From Spirodela intermedia (lineage: Eukaryota; Streptophyta; Magnoliopsida; Alismatales; Araceae), in the NCBI GenBank assembly GCA_902729315.2, contig LR746281.1, positions 3,470,501-3,534,500 on the forward strand: a stretch of DNA of 64,000 bases, written 5' to 3'. Below are positions 22,258 to 36,360 of this stretch, piece by piece. The notes beneath the pieces were generated by a model. The model was not told where the DNA came from. It saw only the letters and a program-made list of their open reading frames with translations, and did no database searches. The translations under genes and the position numbers were made by a program. Numbering within the stretch: position 1 is the first letter of the stretch; each line of letters starts with the position of its first letter.

Positions 22258-25200
22258 GCTCCAGGGACCGGAGATCCGTTGCACCGGCGCACGACTGTAG
22301 TTCTTCTGTCTTGTATGGATACGCGTATATAAATGAAATATGGAACTACGTACGTACAGAAGCTTTGTAGATTTTCCTTGGCGGCCTGAGAAGAAGATGA
22401 ACTCTCTCCAACAAATATGGTGTTTTTAAAATATCCTGTGTTTACTTTATAGCCTTGTGATTGCTTGACTTTTTTATTAAATGGGTTTAAATATTCGGGT
22501 TTGCAAGAAAAATAGAAATACTGGAAACAAGAGTTGGAAATTTGAAGTAGAAGGGTTAGGCTGGTTAGAGCCTATCCCTTATGTAAAATGATCTAAACAA
22601 TTTTTGGATTTAGTTAAATTAGAAATTTTTATAACAAGAATCTATTTTTTTAAAGCTACAATAGTCAGAAGATTATTCAGAGCCATGTGAAAGAAGAATA
22701 TTACCACGCTTAGTCATATACTGTTTTTCGAACTAGATATATGCATTATTGTTAACTTTTGAAATGCATATTTATGCACAATTAATGTCCAAATCTTTAA
22801 TGCATAAGTATACTAAAGATTATACTACAGATAGATGGGATGACAGTGAAGGACGTAATAATTTGTAATTCTATTTTCTGTAATCTTTATGATTAGAGCT
22901 CCTAATTTTGTAGATGATAAATTAGTTGTGTCTTTGTGTCTTGTATTTAAGGATGAAATGAAATTAAGACTAAAACATTGTTTTACCAATCGTGTGCATA
23001 GCTAGAATAGGTTACTTAATTGAAAGAAAGATTAACTATTCTAAGTCTCTCTACTTCAAAGAACTGATTTAGGTGATTAGAAGAAGACAAAAAACATATA
23101 AAATAAATGTTCACTTTGATTTTAGAGTGATTCATGCTCTTGTCTACATCTAGTATCTCAAGAACTGTCACTCCTTATGTTCTACAACTTTTTCTAGAAG
23201 ATTACACAATGTGCTAATGGATTTGGGGGCCAGATAGTTATCAATACTATTAACAATTCAAGTGCTCAATGCACTAACAATCAGATTGTTTTAGAGAATT
23301 AGTCCCTCACCAACTTAATGGCTTTGATGTACCAAACAGCATAAGGTATTGTCAAACCCAAGTGCTAAGATAATTTGAGGTTTATACCCACTAATTGAGC
23401 AATTTTCAACTCATAAAGAACAAACAAGTGTCAATAGTAATTTCATTTGCTTGATTTGACGATTACCTTAACACAATCTCAATAAGTATTTATTGATGTT
23501 TGGTTAGATCTAGATCATTATAATGACCTCTCTCTAAAAATATCTCAAGCAAAATTTTTTCATTCTTCTCTTTTAAGCTCTCAACTTGCTTGTAAGCTTG
23601 TGTGGATGAATTGAAGGAGATATATTGGCATTGAGGCTGTTCCTCTTTCATGTGATATGGGCTTCCCATTGTTTAGATTAGGTTTCAGCCATCCAATAAT
23701 ACTTCGTAATGAGTACTAGTTGTTGGAAATCATAACATTAGCTAATGCATCAATGCCTGAATATAATTTATAAAAATAATTTTTATTTTTTAAAATAAAT
23801 ATCAAATTGCAAACTTAAAATACTTTCTTTAGTTTTTTTGTTACATCATCTTTGTCCTCCAAATATATATCCAATGAGTATACATACATATACTTGTGAT
23901 ATAAACCTGGGTCCAAAAATTACATGAATGAAATAGGTGTCTAATTTTACTTTTGCTTTGAATCATGAAATTATTTCTCAATTCAATTCCCAAACCTTGA
24001 TGTACCATGATGATTATAATGATTAGTTGACCAGTGACTCATATATGTATCTCAATAATTTACTATAATATAGTCAATACTTAAAATGAAGTATATTGAC
24101 AAGCATTGAGTTACTCATGGCTTATTTGCAATAATGTCTATCGGAATCAAAAATTATAATTTAATTCAATAAAATGTTTTTACTGTTTAAATTATTTTAT
24201 GGATGAGCAATGAAGAGATTTTAAAAAGAACCAACATTGCAGTTATCATTGTACATAGTGAATTACACTTTGTTACGTTCATTAATTAAACATTCTAATT
24301 GAATTCAGAAAATTGAAGCTATGATTATAAAAATTTAATCTATGATCATTTAAGTATTATGAATCTAATTTTTGAATTGATATTTAATTTAGTATGTTGT
24401 GTATAATTAAATAAGTCATTCTGAAGTTCATGTTAAAAGGTTCTGATATATACAATGAATTAAATTCTATAAAGATTTAGCATAAAAGCATTTAGTCCAC
24501 GGTTCATAAATTATTTAAAAATCATAACTAACCTATCTTTCTTTAGGGGTTGACATACCTTAATATGAATGCTCTTGTTTAACTAGGTGATGTCCAACTA
24601 AGGCAAATATTACATTGCAACAGGTTGCTTTAAATTTATGGTTTTTCACAAAATTTAACAACTAGTCTCATTCTCTTAGCTAAATCAAAGCATCTATTAC
24701 TTTTGTCCTCAATTATGATGTAAGACACCAATTCAAGAAATCAGAAAACTGATTATTTTTTTTACCCAAGTGACCTAGAAATATAAAAGAGTAAGCTAAA
24801 AATGTTTGAAGGCCCAAAATGACTTTGAAGCAAATAGGCCCAAAATTTCATGAATAATACGTCAAATTTAATGTTTTGATTTTGGGCCCTTAGTGATTGT
24901 TCCATTTTTTCACTATGATTTTATTTTTTTTAATAAATTTATTTTTAAGAATAGTTAATATAGATTTTACTTATTTAAAGGTATGAATGATGTAACTTTA
25001 GGAGATAGTTGATGCACACTGAACATTGCAGGTTTGGGAATGCACTAAATCTTAAATTAATGACTAAACTCTCAAAATATAATTATGTAATATTGGATGA
25101 GTTCAAGTCGAATCAATATAGATGATTTAATTTATTTTTAATATAAATCTTATGTTTTCAAAAGGTAAGTACTTCTATTGGAATAATCAAACAAAAGTGT

Positions 25201-25339
25201 TTAAGACAAACTACTTGATTTCTAAAGAAAGGAATAAAATCTCAACAAAATGAAAATTAGAATAAAGAGATAATGATGGAGTCGTGAGTTCTTTAAAATG
25301 TCATGGACGCTGAGCAACATGACAATACCAAGAGATCCT
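22258..25339. other. AT-rich gene-poor region
   Basis: The first 100-200 bases after the stop should be the 3' UTR of the small HSP gene. The rest is AT-rich, without any frame or protein fragment I recognise. Confidence 0.5.
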
Positions 25340-25359
25340 GGGTCAAGCAGGTAGAAATT

Positions 25360-26490
25360 CAGATCTATGGGTGGTGAAGGACTGCTCTACGTTCTTGAAT
25401 GAAGGTGAAATGTAGAGGATAGGTGAATAAAGATAACTTAATTCGAGGAGGTAAGAATTAGAAAGAAGAAGAAGAGAGAAAGGAGAGAAGAATGAGGAAA
25501 TGAAAGGAAGAGAGAAAAGATGAAAGGGGAGAGGGAAAGATTGATGAAAAGCACAAAAACTGATCAAAATAGGAAGAGAAGAAGGAAAAGAAAAAATGAA
25601 ACAAAAGGAAAAAGTGGGGAAGAAGAAGAAGAAGAATAAAAAATATCGAAGTAGTGAGAAACTCATCGGCAAAACAGTTTAGACTAGTGAGAGAGAGATC
25701 ACCGGTGAAAACAAGATAGGCAGTGAGAGGAAGGGGAAAATAACATGAAATCAGTTAAAAACAAAATACAAGAAGTTGAGGAAGAGATTGGACGAGAGGT
25801 AAAGAGGAAACACACTTCACAAAAAGAGAAAATTTGCCGAAAAAAGGATGAAGTGAAAATGGTTGGTCTCCAGTGAGTGAAAAATGATAAATGATAATTA
25901 CAATAAATCAAAAGAACAATGTAGAATGACAAAATAATTGAAAGAAGGGAAGAAAAGAGGGAGAAAGAGAGAAAAACGTCCTAGAAAAGAGAAAACTCAT
26001 CGGTCGGAGAGAATGCTGGCAAGGGAGCGAACACAAAATCAAGGACAGGACAGGGGATCAGAACATATAAATAACGTAATAGGAGGTAAGGAAAGGTGAA
26101 GAACTTCTCACGTCTATCACTTGGGAAGACAAAGCAAGAGAGAGAGAGAGAGCAATAAAAACGTACTAAAAGCTAAAAAAATTAAAGATTTAAGGCATTG
26201 AAGAAGAGGTAGGGAATGATTTTCTTCTTGTCACACAGGGAAAGAGAGAGAGAGAGAAAGAGATAAAAGAGGAATTGGCTGAGATACGAAACCATGTAGA
26301 TAGAGGGGGAGCTCTAGAGAGAGGAAGGGGAAGAGGAAGAGGAAAGAAGGGGAGGTGACAAAGAGGGCTTTTGCTAAAGAGAAATATGGTATTTTAAAAG
26401 GAAAAAAACAAAAAAAGAAAGAGAGAAAAAATAAAATAGGTAGAAATAAAGAAGGAGAGAAAGAGGGAGAGCAGAAAAACGAAGTTAATT
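25360..26490. repeat. 1.1-kb strand-asymmetric polypurine region
   Basis: The plus strand is overwhelmingly A and G for over a kilobase, with motifs such as GAAGAAGAAG, GAGAGAAAG and AAGAGGTAGG but no simple repeat unit. The minus-strand open frame over it (Phe/Ser-rich) is a composition artefact. Such blocks can be non-coding parts of retrotransposons; this is inference. Confidence 0.7.
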
Positions 26491-26789
26491 GAATCTATCT
26501 CAAAAATAAATATTTCCCTTATCCTATCATCAATTCAAGCTGAATTTTGAGTTGAAAATCTTGTTTCATTTGTCTAAGTCATATGCTAAAAGGAAAATAA
26601 TCACTTGTGTAAAATTTTAACAAATGGTTATGCATTTGTTAAACTTTGGAAAAAAACTTGATAACCATGTAAAAAGATTTAATGTATATTATTTCTCATA
26701 AATTCATAGAGAAGAATGGACTTATTTACTTATCACTTTAAAACATTATATTATCAATGCTAATAAGATGATTTTTTGTGAGAATGTTT

Positions 26790-27000
26790 TTTGGTTGTGA
26801 CTCAAGCAACCCTTGTGGGTCCAATGATTGACTAAAACAATCTTTGTGAACTCAAGGATTGATGAATTTTGTGCCCTGTGGATTTAAGGGATGATTTATG
26901 ATCTTTTGCAGCTTAAAATTTTGTATCTTATAGATTCAAAGTTGAATTTCTATTTTTCTACAACTTTTGCTGCGTCAAATAGAATCACTATGCATCCACT
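26790..27000. repeat. GATTCAAGG-family repeat, copy 1 (degenerate)
   Basis: Recurring phrases CTTTGTGAACTCAAGG, CTGTGGATTTAAGG and CTTATAGATTCAAAG, ending near TGCGTCAAATAG. They match the repeat in the HSFA1-like intron at 49,300-49,510. Confidence 0.55.
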
Positions 27001-28019
27001 ATATTAGTTGACTCAACTTCACATTTCTACACATTGTCAACAATGTCCCTCTAATAATTGTTATTATAATGTTGACAAGATCAATTGAGAACCATTAATC
27101 AACATTAATTTCTAGATTTTTTTTAAATGTATAAAAAATATCTAAAAAATAAGCAATAAAAGTCACAATGTAATGTGACCCATTTTAAATTAAAATTTCC
27201 TTTGAATCAAACGCAGGATATAAAAAAAAGCTGAGACTTGTCAATCCAAGATGTGACAAAGAGAGCTGATACATGAGTTTTACCTTCAATTCAGAATTTA
27301 AAGTTGAAAGTACATCAATGCTCTCTCACATGCTTGTAGAAGGAATATAATGTCTCTAGGAAGAGCCTATTTCACCGTGCTAGATATGAGTTCATTTCAA
27401 AATGCATAAGCTTACAAGCTAAACAACGAAGGGTGTTCATTTAGCAACTTGAAACCTTAAGGCCTAGTGGGATTATTAGTATTTGAAGAAACCTTTGAAG
27501 AGTAAAGTCAAGCCATTTAAATATTGGTTTTGTAATTACTTATTCATCTTTAATTTCCATTAACAGTTGAAGTAAGTTATTAACTCAACTCAACCTTCCC
27601 CTTGAAAGTTTATTCATATGAAGCAATGAAACTTATTGGTTATGATTTAGTACCAATATTAGAAGAAAAAAACACAGCCATAAATGAAGTTAGATGTGAC
27701 ATCATTGATGCAGCTCAATTTCAACGCAACTCAAATGGACCAGAAGCCAAAGATGTGTGAAAGATACAAGTTAGCTCAATTCAACTCGAGATGGCCCAAC
27801 AAGAGATTTGGATACATCTTAAATGTGCCCAAATTTAGTTTTCTCTATTTTATTTTCATTTCCCTCTTTTAGTCATTTTAAATTTATTTGAAATTCAAAT
27901 TTTAGGTGTCCAAATAAATAGATTTTCCACTTATTTTGGAGGCCCTTCGCATTGTCCAAGAGACATTCAATCAATTCTACGAATTTCTTATCTCTTTTGA
28001 GATTTTTCTCCTCTACCAG
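27001..28019. other. AT-rich spacer
   Basis: No gene recognised. A 62-codon open frame at 27,684-27,872 has no family likeness and lies between repeat copies. Confidence 0.45.
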
Positions 28020-28430
28020 TGGATTACGACGTCCATGCAGACTCAAAAGACTATTTTTTATCCTATGGACTCAAGATTAAACCATTGTGGACTCAAGGGT
28101 TAAAGTTCTTCATTGTATAGATTCAGGGTGAAAAATCTTCACACAATCAAAATATTTGTAGATTCAAGGATGAGATTTCAACTCTTTATAGAAATCAACT
28201 ACATCAACTTTATCAAATCGTCATTTCCTCATTTTCTGTGGGATCAAACTCAAGGAAACCTTCTTGATCCTTCACAGTGAATGATCCTTCATGGATCAAA
28301 CCTATATAGATTCAAGAGTTGAAGTTTTTCCCGTTATGTGGACATGGTGAATGATCCTCACAAAAATCAAATCTTTCAACTCTGCGCAACTCAGGCTGTG
28401 TCAACCTCTCTCAAATCATCATTTTATAAA
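28020..28430. repeat. GATTCAAGG-family repeat, copy 2
   Basis: Contains TGTGGACTCAAGG, TGTATAGATTCAGGG, TTTGTAGATTCAAGG and TATATAGATTCAAGA, with the trailing phrase TATCAAATCGTCATTTC also found in the HSFA1-like intron copy. Probably the R/U5 part of an LTR. Confidence 0.6.
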
Positions 28431-29424
28431 GTATAGAATATAATATCATCCTTGGGAAAGGGTGTCAAAGGTATCCAACTTGCATTCTAAAAGGTAGGTA
28501 ATGAGGGCTATTGAATTGGAGATGAGACATCACTACGTGAACCTAGGGCAGGAAGATAGGGTTGCCATTGCCAAGGACAAGATCATTGGTAAAAGGGACA
28601 AAGCCAAACCTCAGCAAAAAGGTAACCAAAATAAGGAAAATATGTTGGAGCATAAGAAAAAACCAAATATCAGATAACTCACCACCAGCTTTTTATCTCA
28701 AAATTGTACCTTATTTTCTGGTGATGTTCCCACCGTTGAAGGCAGATCTCACAAGGTTTTGCAATGATGTTTGCACCATTTTCCATCAAACTCATCAGAA
28801 AAACAAGGTAAAAGTAAAGAGGAATGGCTGGAGTACTAGCTTTGGTTACCTTTTACATGAACCAACAGACTTCCCCTAACAAGTATGAAGAGATATAGTA
28901 TGAAGGAGCGTTTTCAAAATGGGCTTTGGCATTGGACTCCCTTAAAAGGCAGACCCAACTAAAGCAACATTCGTTTCCAGAACCAAAGACTGGGTTATGG
29001 CTATGGACGAGCCAACACATTCAGTTGCCTCCTGCATAAGAAAGAAAGTGAGAAACAGAATGCCATCACAGGATTTAAGTCCATTCCTTCACTAAGCTAC
29101 CACTGGTTGGATCATAGAAGTTTAATAGGTCAAGGTGATTCAGGGTCTGATCTTCAGAATCTTACAGGGAATTCCAGTCCAAATTTTCATTACCTGCAGT
29201 TTGGAAACGCCAGACCTGAGAAACACAAGACAATGACAGAGCAAGTGGGTTGTGAGAACTGTGAAGGAAAGTGCCCATTGGTCTAGAACCTGTAGCCTTC
29301 TATAAAGACCATAGATAAATATTTACAAGGATCATATAATCTCATAATCCAACATGCCCGGATTATGAAGCTAGATATCACTAGTAATTTGGAAATAAAT
29401 GCCTTTTGGGTATACCGGAATTTC
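28431..29424. other. Spacer downstream of the NERD-like gene
   Basis: Likely includes the 3' UTR of the minus-strand gene that stops at 29425. A 105-codon plus-strand frame at 28,562-28,879 shows no recognisable domain. Confidence 0.45.
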
Positions 29425-32400
29425 TCAGGCGCTCAGTGACAATGAGACAATTTTAGAGAGCTTGCACCTCACCACCTTCCTCGATTGAAGTGGCTGGAAG
29501 ATAACTTCGGTGCTCTCCTTCACAGTTATCTCCTTCCTCTCTGAAGCTGATGTTCCTTCTCCTCGATAGTCACGGGGAATATACAAGAGTTGAACCTTTG
29601 ACCTACCTGCATTCAAAATTATGATTCAAGTCCAATTCTATTTCGTAAACTCTACTCTACGACCGAGTCATCAACAAACTTGTCACTGTAACTCTCATCC
29701 GCTGACTCCTTTGATACACTAAGGATAGAGTAACTTAGTAGATATTTCAAAAGGCGTCGAATAGTCATCCGTGAAATCAGAGCAGATTTGGCCACTACCA
29801 ATCCTAAGTAATAGCTAATGCTATTACTTCTTACTTTTAAGTCGGTTATATGCAATCCTTCCTGGATTCGTTGTCAATCACTCAATCCTCGTATTAAAAA
29901 AATGTATATACAATCTAATTACGTAAGCAATGGTTTTGCTTGGGAAACACATCAAATTGAATTAAATACAGAAACTTGTATAGATTAATGATGTCATGAA
30001 GCATGAAAAACGGGGAGTCAAATGAGAGTAAAGTAGAATCTAAACCATTTTTCTGAATTGAACGGGTAGAATGAAGTTCAAAAAATATGCTCGCTATGAC
30101 GTCAATGGACTGAGCCTGATTCTATGAGGTATGACATTTATCTTGAATGTACCAGCAGATATTCATAGCTGCTTGATAAAAACACATTCTAAAAGGTAAT
30201 CCTGTGGACTAAGACGCTTCCATCAGCAGTAAATTCTTCAAAAATTCGAAGGTATATCCAATCCAAGCATCTTTTAACAGCGTCTACTTGAGACTGAAGC
30301 TTGAGTTTTCAGTTTACTCATTTCCATGGAGAGGGGGAAAAGTGTAAGAGTTAATAGGATTTTTTTCAACTTCAACTTATTTTAGTCTCAAGAGCCGATT
30401 ATACTAAATACTATCAGGGAATACTTGAGATTCGACACAATTTAAGTAATCCAGTTCTTCCTACATTTAAATCCATTAGATGTATAAATTCAAGCAGGAT
30501 GTTGCGGAATGTTACCTAGTGACGTAAACAATGATTTTTGGACCACAAACTGGCTAACTTTTGATCTCTTGAGGTTTTGTAGGGATTGTAAATCTTCTTG
30601 CTTTCCTTTGAACTCTAGAAACTCTCCAAGAATGACTTTATCTCCCATAAGTTCCAACCTGCAAGATAAAAGGAGCACCGCTCTGTTCAGAACCAAAGGT
30701 CTTTGACTTCACTCAAATGAAGCATATTAAGTATGAACTCTAGAACAGTGATATACATGAAGATTCATGAGAACAGATGGCACATGGTACCAAGATGCGA
30801 TGACTTATAGGGTAACCTGGATGAGTGAAATACTGAAAGAACATTGATATTTGGTTGAAGAAGTGCCATGTATTTGCTATTTATAAAGTAACGAGAAATG
30901 TTCTTGTAAAAACTCACTATTCTCTCGAAATTATGCGTAAACAACATCTTTAGTCCACGAAAAGATGGCCTACAAATGATGTCACTGTAATGTCCATAGT
31001 CTAACAGTTTTCCTAGTTAAAGGCTGCTGTCCGTCAACATTTTGAACGTGTTGGTCCATAGCACAACAGATAATTGTGGCCACTGCTGGAGAGTTTATCT
31101 CAATTAAGGATGCAATACGCCCACATCATTTTATGCTACTCTTGAGAATCAGGACCCCTTTTTCCATTGTTTCTAAGTGTTAGAGTTGGGCCCACTAACC
31201 CATTAAGTCTCGGATACATTTTGGGTCCAAGAAATCTGTACCATCACATTCATGTGTAAACGTGTACCCCTAGGACGAAGTCGAGTGAAAAATTCTCTCC
31301 ACAGTTCAGACCAAGGATTTGAGGATTTCTCACTGTTCTCTGGGCCTTCTCCTACAACTTGAAGGCACCCTTCTTCCTGTCCTACAATTTCTTTTGGTAT
31401 TCTGGGCCTTCCACTGCTCAAAGGTATTCTTCTGAGTCATAAGCTTTTCTCCATGTTCCACCCTTCTCTCACCATTTGCTAGTGTTCTCCAACAGTTTCT
31501 AAGCCATTTAAAATATGGGGGTCCATTAAACGGCTATATATTAGGCCTTCGTGTGCAATGCGGCACTCTCTTGATATCTATGTAGGTGATGAGGGATCTA
31601 TGAATTGTAGCCCAAATATTTACCTTCTATTTTGACAGACACAACTTCATCTTCTCAAAATCTGACTATTACTGTCTACTAAATGGCATTATCCCTTGGA
31701 TTGAATATAAGCCGCCACATGTTGTGATCAATTCAAAGTTTCCAATGCCAATACTAAATTGTCCAGTCTCTACATCCCTTTGGAGATTCCACTGGAGATG
31801 GAGCTTGTGGAATAGCTACTGCTGAATTCTAATGAGAATGATCAACAAAGGAACGAACCTTCCGAGGGCTCCTCACAAAGACTGCAAGATATCCTCGTGT
31901 TACTCATTAAGATAGCATGTGATTCATAAATAGAAACTCTTCAATGTGTGGCCCTCGAAACCAGAATCTTCACTTCCAATAGAAACTCTTCCACTATGTA
32001 CCTACGTTTACGACGGTATTTAAACTTGAATGAACTATGGTATAAGAATAACTGTTCAATCTTCAGCTAAAAACAAAACCCTTCGAACTATACTTCTGAT
32101 GCTTATGGTGCAATAAATTTTTTATCATCATGATAATCCACAAAAACCCAACTAATTGATATTTGGGAAGATGAATCTTATCTCAGCATTCAATCCATCA
32201 TATATCATTACGTCCATGCAAGGCTTTTTGAATCTTTACAATTTAAAGATGATCATAGAAAATATAATTATATGCTTAACCCCTGTTATTTTGAAAAGCA
32301 TAAATTCTGTGACCACAGAAGCACATGCATTCCTCTTCAGAAAAATGTGCAAGGAAGCTACAAAAGATGCTTCAACAATACTGTACAAAGAATTCGTAAA

Positions 32401-35400
32401 CCATAAATTATCAGTTATCTTTACTAGGAACTCTAATGCTGTTCGCACTGGAGATGCATCAAAAAGTAAAAAAACTAATTAAAAATGAATATAAAGTGAC
32501 TGCAGAAGATTATCAGACCTATCCCACATAGGAGCTGTGCTTAGAATAAATTGCAGCTTCTGATATATTCCATCTGGCGAATCACCTTTACCACCACGAA
32601 ATGCATCTTTAATCCAAAGGGGAAATCCACTTCTTCCTTCTGGTTTCAGGTCACTCCATTTATCATGAGTAATGACCTCCGGAACAGAATAGATTGAAGG
32701 ACTGACCCTAGGAAAATTTGAACAACAGCAAAGCATAGGATTACATACAAGTAGATAATAGTACATTGAAGAAAACAGGTTAAAATGTATAATAAATAAA
32801 TATGTGCTACAGAAACTTTCCGTGCAACCAAATTACTCCAGTGAATGAGCAGAGTGTTTAACCGATAAACGTATCTATGGATTGGATATTTCCCATATAT
32901 AAGTCAGGAGGTATATCACAATCACATGAAAACAGAAAACACGAACAAATATTGATGATTACACGCATCATACAACACAAGCATTTTCATGCAAACCTAA
33001 GCCAACGTTCTAAACTGCGTCTAATATTTACTAACGGTCACTTCAAGTTTCTTGCTCAAACCACACGTGATAAAAATTCATATGTGACCAATGTTCTACA
33101 TAAATTTTTGGGGACGTTTGGTTGACTATATTCCTTAAAAATATGCACATGAATAAAAGAACGAACACATATACATACATCTATGTAAATGAATGCTCAT
33201 ATTGAGACTAGAAAATTTTTCTACATTGCTTTAGGCAGTCGCCTGCATTTGATACAGAGATCTACAGTGTTTCACTCAAAAACAGAAAATACTAAGATAA
33301 TTTGGTATAACCACTAACAAATCACACCTCAATATCATTACGTATTTCTTCCACTTGATTTGTAATAAATCCATTAAAAAGGAACCATGCCATCATCAAA
33401 CAGTTCTGGGAATGCAAACATAACTTGCAATCATGAGTTAAAGCATATAGCATGTCCAAATAATAAAGTCAAAGATACTTTACCTCGCTAGGTTTTATAA
33501 ACACAAGCTATGAGTCACCTAGGAGGGTAAACAACTTTAGGACGCAACTTGAACCTACTCTTTCTATATTCTTGTTTCCCTTTGGTTATCTTGGGTCCTA
33601 CCAATCGCTATGGCTTCAAATCCAAGTAGTGACTGCAAAATAACCTCTATTTGACAATATTTTCTATGTTTTTTATCCACGTATGTAATGTTAAAAAGTG
33701 AGAAAAGAAAATCTTAAGGCACTGAATTGGAAAACCGCAAATTTTCCAAGACGTCTGCAGAATTATTTATTTACTTATTGTTATTATTATTATTATTTTA
33801 TGTTTTTTTCTTTGTCAACAAATTTACTAGGGCAGAAACTTTTGAAGCATAATTGTAAATATTCTTCTAGCTGTACAGGTGCGTACCTGCAGTATGGATT
33901 GGGAAGAACTACTCTCGCTCTGAAATACTCTTGAGGTAATGTGACTCCTCGTCGTTCTAAGTATGACTTTAGAACCTCGATTTGCCTTACAGTTTCAGCG
34001 ACCTGAAGTATAATTTTAAAAAGCGTATAAGTAGCTGAAGCAAAATGATGAAATCGAAGAGTCCAGACTAGAAGACAAAAATTACATTCCTCTGGCCTTA
34101 TAAAAGTAAGACAATGAGACAAAACACGTGATCTATGCAGGGATCTATGCTATGGAGGGAGAAAATATAATAGGAAAATAATATCAAATATCGGATATGT
34201 TATATATTATGGTGAACAGTGTCACTCGCGCTAAAAGTGTGGATTCATTTTTAATTTAATTATATTTTCTCTATTTCACATCCAAGGCATTCTCCTTTTG
34301 TACTTTGTTAGCCTATGCAATATGAACTCCAAAACCATATGCTCTACTATCGTAGAAAAGGGGTTTGATGGTATCCATCCTTCAGAGTGCAGCAGAGCCT
34401 GTATCATGGTAGAAAGTAGAAGAAATAGAACGTTGACAAACAAAGTACTTTTTTAAAGTTATATTATTTTGAAAATTTACTTTCTAAGCTGTCTAAACAA
34501 CAGTCTAACCAAAGCTTATCTAAATATCTTCACTCTGAAAATCCCCAGAAATATTTGCTTATATAGAGATATTAAACTTGATGAATTATGCATCCTTGCG
34601 GAAAAATGACATGGCACGGAAATAGAGTACAACACAGCTAAAACCACTGAAGATTGGTGACTAATAAACCTCCCGTGATAATAAGCCATCACTCTTTTTC
34701 TAACAAAACTAGATCCTCTGCCATTAGAAAATTTTCAACCGTTTCCAAAAAAGCTGTATTTCAGTGCAGCTCCAGCCAAAAACCTTTTTTTCCATTCCAA
34801 AAAAACTGTTATTTCCTAGTCCATTCAAACATGATAAAATGTTCTATTTAGGGTTTTTGGACACTCAACATCCGAAATGGTTCATACAAAATTTTAGCTC
34901 CAGCAAGAATGGGCTGTGGTGTTATTTTTCAGAACGTAGGAAGTTGCTTTTTAAGGCAGATAAAAATTTAAAACACCAGTTTTGTAAAGAGATGAAATTT
35001 CATTAAATCGGACATCTTCATGATTGAAAATATCCAAGAATATCTATCGTACAAGGTCAGTGTAATCCAAGATGAAATGCAAAATCATTTACACTGTACC
35101 GTAAAAGCAGCACGGATACTCAATTCTAGTGAGTACATTTCTCCAATTGGAACCTCTGAAGAACAAAGCACATTATGCAGGAGAAAGCAGACACAAAAAC
35201 TGAAGTAAAGATAGAAGGGAGTGCATGGTAGCGTTTATTCTTCTCAGAAAATGATCTCACCAAAGTATTTCAAAGGTCAACAATAACATAAATACGGAGC
35301 TCCACATAGAAAACCCTTTTGAAGACAATAAAACGGACAGGGGGAGTAGGCACACCGGGTAAACTTTTCTGTAGCGCGTTAACCAGAACGAAGGAGATGA

Positions 35401-36116
35401 GAAGAGCTCACGCAAATGATCAAAAAAATCGGAACAAAGACACTGCGGTTGAAGACCTCTAATTATAATTAATCAGGACAGAAGTATAAATAACAGCCAA
35501 TTAGAAAGTGTGCGAGAGAGAGAGATGAGGAAGAGCAAATAGAAAGGCAGGTGTACACAAACCGGATCTGCATGTACTCCCTTTTCACCTTGTCTGTCCC
35601 CCGCGCAAATCCAGGTGCGATCTTTGCCAACCTCCACATATCCACCAAAGTTCCTAACCGCGATCACGATCATCTCTCTGCGAAGAATCACAGTAAAAAC
35701 CCCATGTAAAGACAATAAATACAACGAAAAACAAGATGTTGATCTGACCAAAATCCGCTGAAGTTCACCGTACTGACTACAACGGAAGAAAAAGTAGACC
35801 TTTCCGTGACGAGGACGGCATCAATACTCTGCCTACTCCCACTGTCGGCATCAGGAATTCGGAGCCCTACATATGCCTTCCCGCCATACACCTTCTCAAA
35901 CCTGCAGAAACCACACGACGACCCCGAATTAGGACCATGCAACGCCCAAGGGTGGGATTATAGGCAGAGGCTTAACGCTTCGTGAGACCTGTCGGCGACG
36001 AGGAAGCAGAGGCGGGAGTCGCCGCTGTCCAGCCGTGGAAATTTATCACTGTCGTTGAGGAAGAACCGCCACAAGAGCTTGTAGATGACTACCCCGCAGA
36101 TGATCTCCACCCACAT
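29425..36116 (-). CDS. NERD (nuclease-related) domain-like protein
   Basis: Seven exons on the minus strand join in frame: 35989-36116, 35800-35901, 35563-35677, 33887-34002, 32519-32707, 30516-30658, 29425-29606 (975 bases, 324 residues). The start MWVEIICGVVIYKLL gives a hydrophobic N-terminal segment, possibly a membrane anchor. Exons 2-3 carry the NERD-like core: GLRIPDADSGSRQSIDAVLVTE then IAVRNFGGYVEV. Later blocks are VLKSYLERRGVTLP, FILSTAPMWDR, LGEFLEFKGKQEDL and YIPRDYRGEG, which I recall from a conserved plant family of unknown function. Where a nuclease fold would have E-x-K, this protein reads A-V-R, so catalysis is unlikely. Site II-like motifs lie upstream. Exon model is strong; domain name is moderate; function is unknown. 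Confidence 0.8.
30659..32518 (-). other. Largest intron of the NERD-like gene
   Basis: This is 1.86 kb between exons 5 and 6. A moderately GC segment at about 31,150-31,480 (TTAGAGTTGGGCCCACTAAC and neighbours) looks like a retroelement fragment, but I cannot assign it. Other introns of this gene (909 to 1560 bases) show nothing distinctive. Confidence 0.4.
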
Positions 36117-36310
36117 GATGGCACCTCAACGCCCTTCTACCAAAGCACGGGGTAGGGAAGAGGGGGGACGTGGAGCTGGCCGGCGGCGATGGTCGGACAG
36201 GTCGCCCGGTGAGGACGCCGTAGGCCAGCGCGTTTGGGGACAGTAAAGCTTAACCTCTAAGGCTCCGCCCTGAAGAAACGAACCCATCCGCGTAACGGCT
36301 ATCCGGGCCC

Positions 36311-36360
36311 GGCCCACTAATGACGCCCACTTTCTCGGGTCTAAAATTATTGGGCCCACC
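36311..36360 (-). promoter_or_regulatory. Site II-like motifs upstream of the NERD-like gene
   Basis: GGCCCAC at 36311 and GGGCCCACC at 36352 read as (G/A)TGGGCC on the minus strand, about 200-240 bases before the start codon. Such TGGGC motifs are common in promoters of housekeeping plant genes. Use here is inferred. Confidence 0.4.

Noticed and set aside
25343-25932. Minus-strand Phe/Ser-rich frames
   Set aside because: They result from the polypurine block; there is no family likeness and no splice signals that extend them.
28562-28879. 105-codon plus-strand frame
   Set aside because: No recognisable domain, lies in AT-rich DNA beside a repeat, and has no promoter or splice support.
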